Shown piece by piece: positions 7,814-16,570 of a stretch of DNA of 64,000 bases. The translations under genes were made by a program, and so were the position numbers. The notes under the pieces were generated by a model. That model did not search any database. It saw only the letters and a program-made list of their open reading frames with translations, and was not told the DNA's origin. Origin of the DNA: Hydrogenophaga sp. SL48 (GTDB lineage: Bacteria; Pseudomonadota; Gammaproteobacteria; Burkholderiales; Burkholderiaceae_C); assembly GCF_021729865.1 (NCBI RefSeq), contig NZ_CP063400.1:4960001-5024000 (forward strand), read 5' to 3'. Every line of letters begins with the position of its first letter. Positions within the stretch are counted from its first letter, which is position 1.

Positions 7814-8545
7814 CTATTTGCGCAGCTGCGCAAAGGCTTCGAATTCCCAGCTCCGCATCGCCAGCACCAGCGTGTAGCCCTCGCGGTCTTTGGCGGCGAG
7901 CTTCTGGTCGGTCTGGTGCTGCTGCGCGAAGTCCTGCGCCACGCGCTGCAGCCGCTCCAGAAAGAGCGGCGCGAGCGTGCGGCTCACCGAGCCGTGCACC
8001 AGCATCAGCCCTTCGCCGCTGCCGTCGAAGCCGCCCGCGAAGTAGTCGAGCAGCGCGTGGTCGCGGAAGTAGTTCATCACCGGGCCGTGTGGCCGCCAGC
8101 GGAAGGTCTTGGCCAGCTTGAGGCGGTAGCGGTTCAGGGGCCGCAGTTCGATGATGCCGATGCGGTCGAGCTGCACCAGGTACTTCACGCAGTCCGCCTC
8201 GCTGAGCCGGTAGCTCGCCGTCATCTGCTCCAGCGTCCACTGGCTGAGCACGCAGATCGCCACCAGCAGCAGCTTCTTGTCGGCCACCACCGCGCGCTCC
8301 TGCTCGGCCGTCATTTCCTTCAACAGCGGCTGCGCGTCGGCCACGCGGCGCGCGAGCTCGGCGAAGTCCAGCTTGAGCGCGCGGCAGATCTCGTCCACCC
8401 GCGAGAGCGACATGTCGCCCTTGGCCAGCATGCGTTTCACGCTCGATTCCGCCATGCCCATGGCCAAGGCCAGGTCGGCGTAGGTCATCTGCGCGGCCTT
8501 GAGCTCTTTCTTGACGGCGGCGACGAGGTCCAGGGTGGTGCTCAT
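7814..8545 (-). CDS. XRE-family helix-turn-helix regulator
   Basis: 243 residues from ATG 8545. The Cro/C1-type HTH occupies about residues 5-65: KKELKAAQMTYADLALAMG and SSVKRMLAKGDMSLSRVDEIC. The rest is a helical region with no motif I recognise; it contains SYRLSEADCVKYLVQLDRIG, which looks like a second winged-helix unit, followed by a LVHGSVSRTLAPLFLERL segment. It probably regulates a nearby or distant gene through an unknown effector. It is transcribed divergently from the CREST/lipid block beginning at 8674, making that block a candidate target. It is followed downstream by repeat copy B. Confidence 0.8.
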   Translation of the reverse strand: MSTTLDLVAAVKKELKAAQMTYADLALAMGMAESSVKRMLAKGDMSLSRVDEICRALKLDFAELARRVADAQPLLKEMTAEQERAVVADKKLLLVAICVLSQWTLEQMTASYRLSEADCVKYLVQLDRIGIIELRPLNRYRLKLAKTFRWRPHGPVMNYFRDHALLDYFAGGFDGSGEGLMLVHGSVSRTLAPLFLERLQRVAQDFAQQHQTDQKLAAKDREGYTLVLAMRSWEFEAFAQLRK

Positions 8546-8673
8546 GGCGACTGGGTATCGGATCACGGTACCGGTGGTGAAACTGGTGGGCACTGTATCG
8601 CAATGTGATTCCCCGGTGCGAGGGAGCGCCAGACACTGCGGGCGCTTGATCCACCCCCTCCACCGGAGCCCCC

Positions 8674-9549
8674 ATGCGATTGCCCGCCCTCCATCCCCAG
8701 GCCCACCGACGGGCTGCTGTGTCCGGCCCCGCCGCGTCCACCGACACCGCCTTGCTCGCCTGGGCCTTCTGCCTGATCACGCTCTGGCTCGTCGCCCTGT
8801 GGGTGGGGCCGATGGCCCTCGACGCCCTGGGCATCGCGCTCAACCCGCACGGCCACCACCCCCTCCACGCCCACGGCCACCCCTTCGTGGACGCGCGCCC
8901 GCTGCTCGGCCTGCCCAACGCCATGGACGTGCTCAGCAACCTGCCGCTGGCGCTGGCCGGCGCCTGGGGCTCGCTGGCCCTGCCGCGCCGTGGCTTGCCC
9001 GAGGCCACGCGCCGCGCGGCGCAGGTGTTTTTCGCCGGCCTGCTGCTGACCGGCTTTGGCTCGGCCTGGTACCACTGGGCGCCCGACCCGGCCGGCCTGG
9101 TGTGGGACCGCCTGGGCATGGCCATCACGTTCGCGGGCGCCCTGTCGCTGGCCGTGGCCGAGCGCGTGGGCCAGGCGCCGGCGCGCCACACGCTTTGGGT
9201 GGCCTCGGGTCTCGCGGTGGTGTCGGCCACACTGCCGCAGCTGCTCGGCAACGTGTTGCCCTGGGCGGTGGTGCAGTTCGGCGGCATGGCGCTCATCGCC
9301 TGGGCCGCCTGGCAGCAGCCTGCGGTGGGCGCCGTCGGCATCCGCCTCGGCGCGCTGATCGGCCTCTATGCGCTGGCCAAGGTGCTGGAGCTGGGCGACG
9401 CCGCCGTGTTCCACGCCACCTCCGAAGCGGTCTCGGGCCACAGCCTGAAGCACCTCGCCGCAGCCTGCGCGGCCTGGCCTGTGCTCGCCGCCTTGCGGTC
9501 CACCCGCCTGCGGCAGAATCCAGCAGGCTCTGGCGCCCCCCGCGCATGA
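8674..9549 (+). CDS. CREST/alkaline-ceramidase-like membrane protein
   Basis: 291 residues with about seven hydrophobic segments. The combination GSAWYHWAPD (S, H), the downstream LVWDRLGM Asp and GHSLKHLAAA (HxxxH) reproduces the conserved Ser/His/Asp/His-His set of the CREST superfamily (alkaline ceramidase, PAQR, Per1), which are zinc-dependent membrane amide or lipid hydrolases. The substrate is unknown; a lipid is likely from the fold. Its stop overlaps an ATG (ATGA, 9546-9549) in frame with the next gene, and a lipid permease/acyltransferase follows, so the two are probably an operon. Confidence 0.7.
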   Translation: MRLPALHPQAHRRAAVSGPAASTDTALLAWAFCLITLWLVALWVGPMALDALGIALNPHGHHPLHAHGHPFVDARPLLGLPNAMDVLSNLPLALAGAWGSLALPRRGLPEATRRAAQVFFAGLLLTGFGSAWYHWAPDPAGLVWDRLGMAITFAGALSLAVAERVGQAPARHTLWVASGLAVVSATLPQLLGNVLPWAVVQFGGMALIAWAAWQQPAVGAVGIRLGALIGLYALAKVLELGDAAVFHATSEAVSGHSLKHLAAACAAWPVLAALRSTRLRQNPAGSGAPRA

Positions 9550-9587
9550 ACAAGCAGCCCCGCCACCACCCGCAGGAGGAGAACCGC

Positions 9588-11522
9588 ATGTCCACCACCG
9601 CTCACGCCATCGAGCCAGCGCACGCCAACCAGTTCGCCCTGCTCACGCAGCGCCGTTTCGGCCCCTTCTTCTGGGTGCAGTTTTTCGGCGCGGGCAACGA
9701 CAACGTCTTCAAGTTCGCCTTCACCGTGCTCGTCACCTACCAGCTGCAGGTGAGCTGGTTGCCTGCCTCGATGGCGGGCCTGGTGATCGGCGCGCTGTTC
9801 ATCCTGCCCTTCCTGCTGTTCTCGGCCACCAGCGGGCAGTTGGCCGACAAGTACCCCAAGGAGGTGCTGATCCGGTTCGTGAAGAGCCTGGAGATCGGCA
9901 TCATGCTGCTCGCTGGCTGGGGCTTCATGCACCAGCAGGTGCCGCTGCTGCTGGGCTGCGTGTTCCTCATGGGTCTGCATTCCACGCTGTTCGGCCCGGT
10001 CAAGTTCGCCTACCTGCCACAGCACCTGAGCGAGCGCGAGCTCACGGGCGGCAACGGCATGGTCGAGATGGGCACCTTCGTCGCCATCCTGCTGGGCAAC
10101 GTGGCCGGCGGTTTGCTGATCGCCATGCCGCTCGTGGGCCCCACCTACGTGGCCGCGGCCTGCCTGGGCCTGGCCGTGATCGGCCGCGCGCTGGCTCAGG
10201 CCGTGCCCGTCTCGCCCGCCACCGACCCGGCGCTGCAGATCAACTGGAACCCCATCACCGAAACCTGGCGCAACCTCAAGCTCGCGCACGAGAACACCGT
10301 CGTGTTCCGTTCGCTGCTGGGCATCAGCTGGATGTGGTTCTTCGGCGCCGTGTTCCTGAGCCAGTTCCCCAGCTTCGCGCGCGACGTGCTGCACGGCGAC
10401 GAGCAGGTGGCTTCGCTGCTGCTCGTGGTGTTCTCCATCGGCATCGGCGTGGGCGCGCTGCTGTGTGAAATCCTGAGCCGCCGCCATGTCGAGATCGGCC
10501 TCGTGCCGCTCGGCGCCATCGGCATGAGCGTTTTTTCCATCGACTTGTACTTCGCCTCGCGTGGCCTGCCGCCGTCCACGGTCGCGCTCACGCTCGGCCC
10601 GTTCCTGGGCGAGACGGCGCACTGGCGCGTGCTGGCCGATCTGGCGCTGCTCTCTCTCTTTGCCGGCATCTACAGCGTGCCCATGTACGCGCTGATCCAG
10701 ATGCGCAGCCAGCCCACGCACCGCGCCCGCATCATCGCGGCCAACAACATCCTCAACGCGCTGTTCATGATCGGCAGCTCGGTGCTCGCGGGCGCGCTGC
10801 TCGGCGCCGGGGTGAGCATCCCGCAGCTCTTCGGGCTGGTGGGCCTGGCCAACGCCGTGGTCGCGTTCTACATCTTCATGCTCGTGCCCGAGTACCTGCT
10901 GCGCTTCGTGGCCTGGGTGGCCTCGCGATTGATCTACCGCTTCAAGGTGGAGGGCGACCTGAACATCCCCACCGAAGGCGCGGCCGTGCTGGTCTGCAAC
11001 CACGTGAGCTTCGTGGACGCTGTGTTGCTCATGGCCGCGAGCCCGCGTCCGATCCGCTTCGTGATGGACCACCGCATCTTCAAGGTGCCCGTGCTCGGCT
11101 GGCTGTTCAGGCTGGCCAAGGCCATCCCGGTGGCGCCGCAAAAGGAAGACCCGGCGGCCTACGAAGCCGCGTTCCTCGAATCGGCCAAGGTGCTGCGCGA
11201 AGGCGACCTGCTCGGCATCTTCCCCGAAGGTGGCATCACCCGCGACGGCACGCTGCAACCCTTCAAGGGCGGCATCATGAAGATCCTTGAAACGGCCAGG
11301 GCCGACGGCGTGCAGGACGTGCGCGTGATCCCGATGGCGCTGACCGACCTCTGGGGCTCCTACTTCAGCCGCATTGAGCTCAGTGGCGGCCAGCCGACCG
11401 CGATGGTCAAACCGTTCCGGCGCGGGCTGTTCAACCGGGTCGGGCTGAATGTGGGGGCGGCGGTGAAGGTGGAGGTGGTGACGCCGGATGCGCTGAGGGA
11501 GCGGGTGGCGCAACTGCTCTGA
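9588..11522 (+). CDS. LplT-like MFS permease fused to PlsC acyltransferase
   Basis: 644 residues. Residues ~20-430 form an LplT-type MFS domain beginning RFGPFFWVQFFGAGNDNVFK. Residues ~450-640 form a lysophosphatidate-type acyltransferase with NHVSFVD (HX4D, near 471) and the FPEGGITRDG substrate motif (near 545). In E. coli LplT flips lysophospholipids and Aas re-acylates them; here the permease and an acyltransferase are joined, without Aas's acyl-ACP synthetase domain. AGGAGGA at 9574-9580 is placed 7 bp before ATG 9588. An in-frame ATG at 9546, overlapping the previous stop, is an alternative start. Likely role: lysophospholipid recycling. Confidence 0.85.
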   Translation: MSTTAHAIEPAHANQFALLTQRRFGPFFWVQFFGAGNDNVFKFAFTVLVTYQLQVSWLPASMAGLVIGALFILPFLLFSATSGQLADKYPKEVLIRFVKSLEIGIMLLAGWGFMHQQVPLLLGCVFLMGLHSTLFGPVKFAYLPQHLSERELTGGNGMVEMGTFVAILLGNVAGGLLIAMPLVGPTYVAAACLGLAVIGRALAQAVPVSPATDPALQINWNPITETWRNLKLAHENTVVFRSLLGISWMWFFGAVFLSQFPSFARDVLHGDEQVASLLLVVFSIGIGVGALLCEILSRRHVEIGLVPLGAIGMSVFSIDLYFASRGLPPSTVALTLGPFLGETAHWRVLADLALLSLFAGIYSVPMYALIQMRSQPTHRARIIAANNILNALFMIGSSVLAGALLGAGVSIPQLFGLVGLANAVVAFYIFMLVPEYLLRFVAWVASRLIYRFKVEGDLNIPTEGAAVLVCNHVSFVDAVLLMAASPRPIRFVMDHRIFKVPVLGWLFRLAKAIPVAPQKEDPAAYEAAFLESAKVLREGDLLGIFPEGGITRDGTLQPFKGGIMKILETARADGVQDVRVIPMALTDLWGSYFSRIELSGGQPTAMVKPFRRGLFNRVGLNVGAAVKVEVVTPDALRERVAQLL

Positions 11523-11553
11523 TAATTTCCGGCTGTTCCAGAGGGAGGGTGGT

Positions 11554-12192
11554 GTGTCGATCTATCAATTGAAACCCGCGTTTCAGAACCTGCTGCGCCC
11601 GGGCGTGGTGCGGCTGCACGCCTGGGGCGTGACGGCCAACCAGGTCACGGTGCTGGCCTGTGTGATCTCGGTCGCGCTCGGGCTGGGCCTGTTCTTCCTG
11701 GCACCATCGCCGCAGGCCTTTGCGCTCGTCCCGCTGTGGATGTTCGTGCGCATGGCGTTCAATGCGGTCGACGGCATGCTGGCGCGCGAACACGGGCAGC
11801 AGACGCCGCTGGGCGCCTTCCTCAACGAGCTCACCGACGTGGTGTCCGACGCCGCGCTGTACCTGCCCTTTGCGCTGGTGCTGCCGGGTCATCCCTTCTG
11901 GCTCGGGCTGGTGATCGTGCTGGCGGGGCTGTCCGAGTTCGCGGGCGCGCTGGGCCCCACCGTGGGGGCCAGCCGCCGCTACGACGGACCCATGGGCAAG
12001 AGCGACCGGGCTTTCGTGTTCGGCGCGCTGGGGCTGGCGCTGGCGCTGGGCATTCCCCTGCCGGGCTGGACGGCCGGGCTGATGCCTTTGCTGGCCTTGC
12101 TCATTGCGCTCACCACCGTGCGCCGCGTGCGTTCGGCCCTGGCCGAGCTCCCTGTTTCTTCTTCAACAACCACAACAAAAGGGCGTTCATGA
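11554..12192 (+). CDS. ynbA: YnbA-like CDP-alcohol phosphatidyltransferase
   Basis: 212 residues, starting at GTG 11554 behind GAGGGAGGG. It has several membrane segments and opens SIYQLKPAFQNLLRP, as I recall for E. coli YnbA. The catalytic CDP-AP motif DG-x2-AR-x8-G-x3-D-x3-D is present as DGMLAR-x8-G-AFL-N-ELT-D: the third Asp is Asn. The family swaps CMP of a CDP-lipid for an alcohol phosphate or alcohol. First gene of a run with 4-bp ATGA overlaps (11554-17529) that includes YnbC, YnbD and YnbB counterparts. The alcohol acceptor is unknown. If the Asp to Asn change inactivates the usual chemistry, another role is possible. Confidence 0.85.
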   Translation: MSIYQLKPAFQNLLRPGVVRLHAWGVTANQVTVLACVISVALGLGLFFLAPSPQAFALVPLWMFVRMAFNAVDGMLAREHGQQTPLGAFLNELTDVVSDAALYLPFALVLPGHPFWLGLVIVLAGLSEFAGALGPTVGASRRYDGPMGKSDRAFVFGALGLALALGIPLPGWTAGLMPLLALLIALTTVRRVRSALAELPVSSSTTTTKGRS

Positions 12193-13949
12193 ACACCACA
12201 CGGCCGGTACAAGAGCGCCACTTTTCCACCCACGACGGGGTCTCGCTGTTCTACCGGCACTGGCCGGCCACGGCGGCACAGCGGCGGGGCGCGGTGGTCC
12301 TGTTTCACCGGGGGCACGAGCACGGGGCGCGCATGGCCCACCTGGTGGACGAACTCAACTTGCCCGAATTCGACTTCTTCGCCTGGGACGCGCGCGGCCA
12401 CGGCCGCTCGCCGGGCCAGCGTGGCCACAGCCCGAGCTTCGCCACCTCGGTGCGCGACGTGCAGACCTTCGTCGATCACATCGCGGCCGAGCACGGCGTG
12501 GCACAGACCGACCAATACGTCATCGCGCAGAGCGTGGGCGCGGTGCTGGTGTCCACCTGGGCGCACGATTACGCCCCCACCATCCGCGGCATGACGCTGG
12601 CCTCGCCCGCGTTTAAGGTGAAGCTGTACGTGCCGTTCGCGCGCGCCGGCCTGGCGCTGATGCACAAGCTGCGCGGGCTGTTCTTCGTGAACAGCTACGT
12701 GAAGGCCAGGTTCCTCACCCACGATCCCGAACGCATCGCGAGTTACGAAGCCGATCCCCTGATCTCGCGCCCGATCGCGGTCAACATCCTGCTGGATCTG
12801 TACAACGCGGCCGAGCGCGTGGTGGCCGACGCGCAGGCCATCGTGGTGCCCACGCAGCTGCTCATCTCGGGCGCCGACTGGGTGGTGCACCATCCGCCGC
12901 AACACCGGTTCTTCGAGCGCCTGGGCAGCGCGGTGAAAGAGAAGCTGGAGCTGCCGGGTTTCTTCCACGACACCCTGGGTGAGCGCGACCGCGCCAGCGC
13001 CCTGTTGGCCTTGCGAGCCTTTTTGCTCAAGCAGTTCGACGCCCCCGCCACACCGGTCAACCTGCTCCAGGCCGACCAGCGCGGCGCCACGGCGGACGAG
13101 GCGCGCGCGCTCGCCGAACCGCTCTCACCCCTGTCCCCACGCGGCCTGTACTGGGCCGGCACACGCGCCGGGCTCCAGCTGGGCGGCCTGCTGTCCGATG
13201 GCGTTCGCCTGGGGCATGCCACCGGCTTCGACTCCGGCAGCACGCTGGACTACGTGTACCGCAACCAGGCCCAGGGCGTTCCGCTGGTGGGCGCCCTGAT
13301 CGACCGCGCGTACCTGGACTCCATCGGCTGGCGCGGCATCCGCCAGCGCAAGCTGCACGTCGAAGAGCTGCTGCGCGAGGCCATGCAGCGCCTGGCCGCC
13401 GCCGGGCGCGAGGTGCGGCTGATGGACATCGCCGCCGGGCATGGGCGCTACGTGCTCGATGCCGTGGCCAGCAGCCCGGTGCAGGTGGCCTCGGTGCTGC
13501 TGCGCGACTACAGCGACATCAACGTGCGCGACGGCCAGGCGCTGATTGCGCAGCGCGGCCTGCAGGCCACCGCCCGTTTTGAGAAGGCCGACGCTTTTGA
13601 TCGCGCCCAGGTGGCCAGCGCCACGCCGCGCCCCACGCTGGCCACGGTCTCGGGCCTGTACGAGCTGTTCCCCGACAACGCCATGGTCGCCCGCTCGCTG
13701 GCCGGTGTGGCCGACGCGGTGGCGCCGGGCGGCTACCTGGTCTACACCGGCCAGCCCTGGCACCCGCAGCTGGAGATGATCGCGCGCGCCCTCACCAGCC
13801 ACCGCCAGGGCCAGGCCTGGGTGATGCGCCGCCGCACGCAGGCCGAGATGGACCAGCTCGTGGCCGCTGCGGGTTTCAGAAAGATCACCCAGCGCATCGA
13901 CGAGTGGGGCATCTTCACCGTGTCCCTCGCGGTGCGTGAGGCGGCATGA
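12189..13949 (+). CDS. ynbC: YnbC-like alpha/beta-hydrolase plus methyltransferase-like fusion
   Basis: 586 residues, nearly the length I recall for E. coli YnbC. The N-terminal ~300 residues are an alpha/beta-hydrolase: FAWDARGHGRSPGQRG, nucleophile Ser115 in AQSVGAV, acid in SGADWVV and His in FFHDTLGE, resembling monoacylglycerol lipases. The C-terminal part (about 395-586) has a SAM-binding-like loop DIAAGHGRYVLDA near 413 and GLYELFPDN and APGGYLVYTGQPWHPQ, the layout of a class I methyltransferase. Start ATG overlaps the ynbA stop (ATGA). It is predicted to deacylate or otherwise process and perhaps methylate the lipid made by the operon. Substrate unknown. Confidence 0.85.
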   Translation: MNTTRPVQERHFSTHDGVSLFYRHWPATAAQRRGAVVLFHRGHEHGARMAHLVDELNLPEFDFFAWDARGHGRSPGQRGHSPSFATSVRDVQTFVDHIAAEHGVAQTDQYVIAQSVGAVLVSTWAHDYAPTIRGMTLASPAFKVKLYVPFARAGLALMHKLRGLFFVNSYVKARFLTHDPERIASYEADPLISRPIAVNILLDLYNAAERVVADAQAIVVPTQLLISGADWVVHHPPQHRFFERLGSAVKEKLELPGFFHDTLGERDRASALLALRAFLLKQFDAPATPVNLLQADQRGATADEARALAEPLSPLSPRGLYWAGTRAGLQLGGLLSDGVRLGHATGFDSGSTLDYVYRNQAQGVPLVGALIDRAYLDSIGWRGIRQRKLHVEELLREAMQRLAAAGREVRLMDIAAGHGRYVLDAVASSPVQVASVLLRDYSDINVRDGQALIAQRGLQATARFEKADAFDRAQVASATPRPTLATVSGLYELFPDNAMVARSLAGVADAVAPGGYLVYTGQPWHPQLEMIARALTSHRQGQAWVMRRRTQAEMDQLVAAAGFRKITQRIDEWGIFTVSLAVREAA

Positions 13950-15328
13950 GTGCATCTTCAGGCGCTGTGAACCCGGGCGCACCCGCCGCCTGGCCGTGGC
14001 GGCGCTCCGCCGCCTGGCTGGCCCTGCTCGCGCCGCTGTTCTACCTGACCTACGGCCTGGCCAACTGGTGGGCGGTGCAGCGCTGGGCCGCGGGGCAGGT
14101 GCCCACGGTGGTGTTCGACTGGGAGCGCCACATCCCGTTCTGGGACTGGACGGTCTTCCCCTACTGGTCGATCAACGCTTTCTACGGCCTGTCGCTGTTC
14201 CTGAGCCGCAGCCAGCACCGCATCGACCGCCACGCGGCCCGTCTGCTCACGGCGCAGTTCATCGCCGTGGCCTGCTTTGTGTTGTGGCCGCTGCATTTCA
14301 GCTTCGGGCAGCCCGAGGCCCACGGCGCCGCCGGTTTCCTGTTTGCGGCCCTGCGCGGTTTTGACCAGCCCTTCAACCAGGCCCCTTCGTTGCACATCGC
14401 GCTCGCCGTGATCCTGTGGGACTGGTACCGCCCGCTGATGCGCAACACCTGGCAGCGCGCACTGCTGCACGCCTGGACCTTCGCCATCTGCGCCTCGGTG
14501 CTCACCACCTACCAGCACCACTTCATCGACATCCCCACCGGCGCCTTGCTCGGTTTGTTCTGCGTGTGGCTGTGGCCGCTGGAGCGCGAGGTGGCTTTGC
14601 CCGCGGCGTGGCGGTTGAGCCGTGATCCGCAGCGGCTGAAACTGGCCGGGTTGTACTTTGCAGGGGCCGCCGCCTTTCTGGCGCTGGCGCTCGGGTGGGG
14701 CGGCTTGGCGCTCTGGCTGGCCTGGCCGGCAGCGTCGCTGGCCGTGGTGGCCTTGAACTACCTGGGCTTTGGCGCGCGCGGGTTCCGCATGGACCGCTGT
14801 GGCCGCATGCACTGGTCGGCGCGCTGGCTGCTGGCGCCGTACCTTTGGGCCGCGGCCTTCAACGCCTGGGCCTGGACGCGCGGGCTGCCGCCCCGCGTCG
14901 AGGTCATGCCCGGCGTGTGGCTGGGGCGACGCCCGCGCCACGCCGAATGGCTGGCCGCCGGCCAGCCCGCGCTGGTGAGCCTGTGCGCTGAATTGCCGCT
15001 GCACGCCGCCGCGCGGCCGGTGAGCCGTTGTCTGCCGCTGCTGGACCTGGTGGTGCCCAGCCCGGCCCGCCTGCGGCGCGCGGCCCACCTGGTGCAGGCC
15101 CAGCGCGGCGCCCGCCAGGGCGGGCCGGTGTGGGTGTGCTGTGCGCTGGGTTTTTCGCGCAGCGCCGCGGCGGTGGTGGCCTGGCAGTTGCTGCACCAGG
15201 GCACGTCCGATCTGGCCCAGGCCGAAGCCCGCACCCGCCAGGCCCGGCCCCAGCTGGTGCTGGGGCCGGGGTGGCTGGGGGCCTTGAAGCAACTGGCTTC
15301 GCCGGCCCCTGGTGGAGGCGGCCGGTGA
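13946..15328 (+). CDS. ynbD: YnbD-like PAP2 plus protein-tyrosine-phosphatase-type protein
   Basis: 460 residues. The N-terminal membrane part (about 25-330) contains PAP2/Aur1-like motifs, PSLH in NQAPSLHIALA and HHFID in TYQHHFIDIPTG, with about six to eight hydrophobic segments. The C-terminal ~120 residues form a dual-specificity phosphatase-like domain with the CX5R loop CALGFSR (Cys399, Arg405). E. coli YnbD has the same order as far as I recall. Both domains act on phosphoesters. A PTP-fold enzyme (PTPMT1) is the phosphatidylglycerophosphate phosphatase of mitochondria, so removal of a phosphate from the YnbA product is a reasonable guess. ATGA overlap with ynbC. Confidence 0.85.
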   Translation: MSASSGAVNPGAPAAWPWRRSAAWLALLAPLFYLTYGLANWWAVQRWAAGQVPTVVFDWERHIPFWDWTVFPYWSINAFYGLSLFLSRSQHRIDRHAARLLTAQFIAVACFVLWPLHFSFGQPEAHGAAGFLFAALRGFDQPFNQAPSLHIALAVILWDWYRPLMRNTWQRALLHAWTFAICASVLTTYQHHFIDIPTGALLGLFCVWLWPLEREVALPAAWRLSRDPQRLKLAGLYFAGAAAFLALALGWGGLALWLAWPAASLAVVALNYLGFGARGFRMDRCGRMHWSARWLLAPYLWAAAFNAWAWTRGLPPRVEVMPGVWLGRRPRHAEWLAAGQPALVSLCAELPLHAAARPVSRCLPLLDLVVPSPARLRRAAHLVQAQRGARQGGPVWVCCALGFSRSAAAVVAWQLLHQGTSDLAQAEARTRQARPQLVLGPGWLGALKQLASPAPGGGGR

Positions 15329-15774
15329 GCCCGCAACAGAGCCAGCAGCCCATGGGCGAACAGGAACGCGCCGACGCGCTGGCGCTCGCCGCTCTGTTGC
15401 GCGCCAGCCTGCGCACGCTGGGCACCTGGTCGCTGGGCTTGAGCCTGCTCGCCGTCCTGGTGGGCGCGGCCTGGCCGCCGCCATCCCTAGCAGTGGGCGG
15501 CCTGTGGGTGCTGGTGCTGCTGTGTGGTCTGATGGAGCGGTACTTCGGATTCCGGCTGGCACTGGACGAGCGCCTGTTTCACCAGCTGGGCCATGGGCAC
15601 ATGCCCAGCCTGCATGCGCTGGACACCTCATTGGCCCACCTCGGCTTGCGCCAAAGCGCCGTGCCCGAGCGCCCGTGGAGCGACCGCCTGCGTGGCACCC
15701 GCAACCTTCTCCAGCGGCATCTGGCGCTCGTGCTGCTGCAAACCGCCGCAGCGCTGGCCTCCTTGTTTTTTTAG
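15325..15774 (+). CDS. small membrane protein in the ynb-like operon
   Basis: 149 residues starting at GTG 15325, which overlaps the ynbD stop (GTGA) and has GGAGG 6 bp upstream. ATG 15352 is the alternative. Two hydrophobic helices (about 35-55 and 57-75) are followed by a polar region with GHGHMPSLHALDTSLAHLG and a last hydrophobic stretch near the C-terminus. I do not recognise a family. E. coli ynbABCD has no counterpart that I know of. Its position inside the overlapping gene run implies a role with the lipid enzymes, for example as a complex partner. Confidence 0.7.
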   Translation: MSPQQSQQPMGEQERADALALAALLRASLRTLGTWSLGLSLLAVLVGAAWPPPSLAVGGLWVLVLLCGLMERYFGFRLALDERLFHQLGHGHMPSLHALDTSLAHLGLRQSAVPERPWSDRLRGTRNLLQRHLALVLLQTAAALASLFF

Positions 15775-15781
15775 GTTTGTT

Positions 15782-16570
15782 GTGAACTCAGACCCCTCTC
15801 CTTCCACGCGCCCGCAACCCCTCCCACCCATGGAGCCTGAGGGTTCCTCGCCACGCCGGTGGCTGGCCGCGCTGGCGCGGCAAACCATCGTCACCGGGGC
15901 GAGCCTGATCACCGGCCTGCGCTCCCTGTGGAGCCGCACAGGCCCCACGGCCAACCAGACCGTGTACTTCGCCAACCACACCAGCCATGGCGACTTCGTG
16001 CTGCTCTGGGCCGCCCTGCCGCCCGACCTGCGCACGCTCACCCGCCCCGTGGCCGGTGAGGACTACTGGAACACGTCGGCCCTGCGCCGCTTCATCGGCC
16101 GCGACGTGTTCAACGCCCTCATGATCCGGCGCGACGCCAGCGCGGGCGGCCCCGGCAGCGGCGACCCGCTGGCGCAGATGGGCGCCGCGCTCACCGCCGG
16201 CGACTCGCTCATCCTCTTTCCCGAAGGCACGCGCAACACCGGCGAAGCGGTGCTGCTGCCGCTCAAGAGCGGCATCTACCACCTTGCCCGCTCCTTCGGC
16301 CATGTGCGCTTCGTGCCCGTGTGGATCGAAAACCTGAAACGCGTGTTGCCCAAAGGCGCGCTGCTGCCTGTGCCGCTGGCCTGCAGCGTGCGCTTCGGCG
16401 AGCCGTTGGAACTGATCCCCCAGGAAGACAAACAGCAATTCCTGCAACGCGCGCGCCAGGCCCTGCTGGATCTGCGACCCGAATACGACCGCGAGGCCGA
16501 CCCCGCACCCCCGGCGCCACCCTCAGCGCCCGCGAACCGCGACACCCAGACACCCGGGAGCGGCGCATGA
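15782..16570 (+). CDS. PlsC-like lysophospholipid acyltransferase
   Basis: 262 residues if started at GTG 15782, or 246 from ATG 15830. GTG is preferred because it lies 7 bp after the previous stop with AGG upstream, while ATG 15830 has only C-rich sequence before it. It has the acyltransferase motifs NHTSHGD (HX4D), the arginine block near FNALMIRRDAS, LILFPEGTRN and a PVWIENLKRVLP strand. It transfers an acyl chain to a lysophosphatidate-like acceptor at the membrane. It is an addition relative to E. coli ynbABCD and would supply phosphatidic acid to the next gene's enzyme. ATGA overlap with the cdsA-like gene. Confidence 0.8.
   Translation: MNSDPSPSTRPQPLPPMEPEGSSPRRWLAALARQTIVTGASLITGLRSLWSRTGPTANQTVYFANHTSHGDFVLLWAALPPDLRTLTRPVAGEDYWNTSALRRFIGRDVFNALMIRRDASAGGPGSGDPLAQMGAALTAGDSLILFPEGTRNTGEAVLLPLKSGIYHLARSFGHVRFVPVWIENLKRVLPKGALLPVPLACSVRFGEPLELIPQEDKQQFLQRARQALLDLRPEYDREADPAPPAPPSAPANRDTQTPGSGA

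Noticed and set aside
9366..11513. Long minus-strand open frame opposite the LplT-PlsC fusion
   Set aside because: Low-complexity His/Gln/Glu-rich antisense translation. The opposite strand has clear domain motifs.
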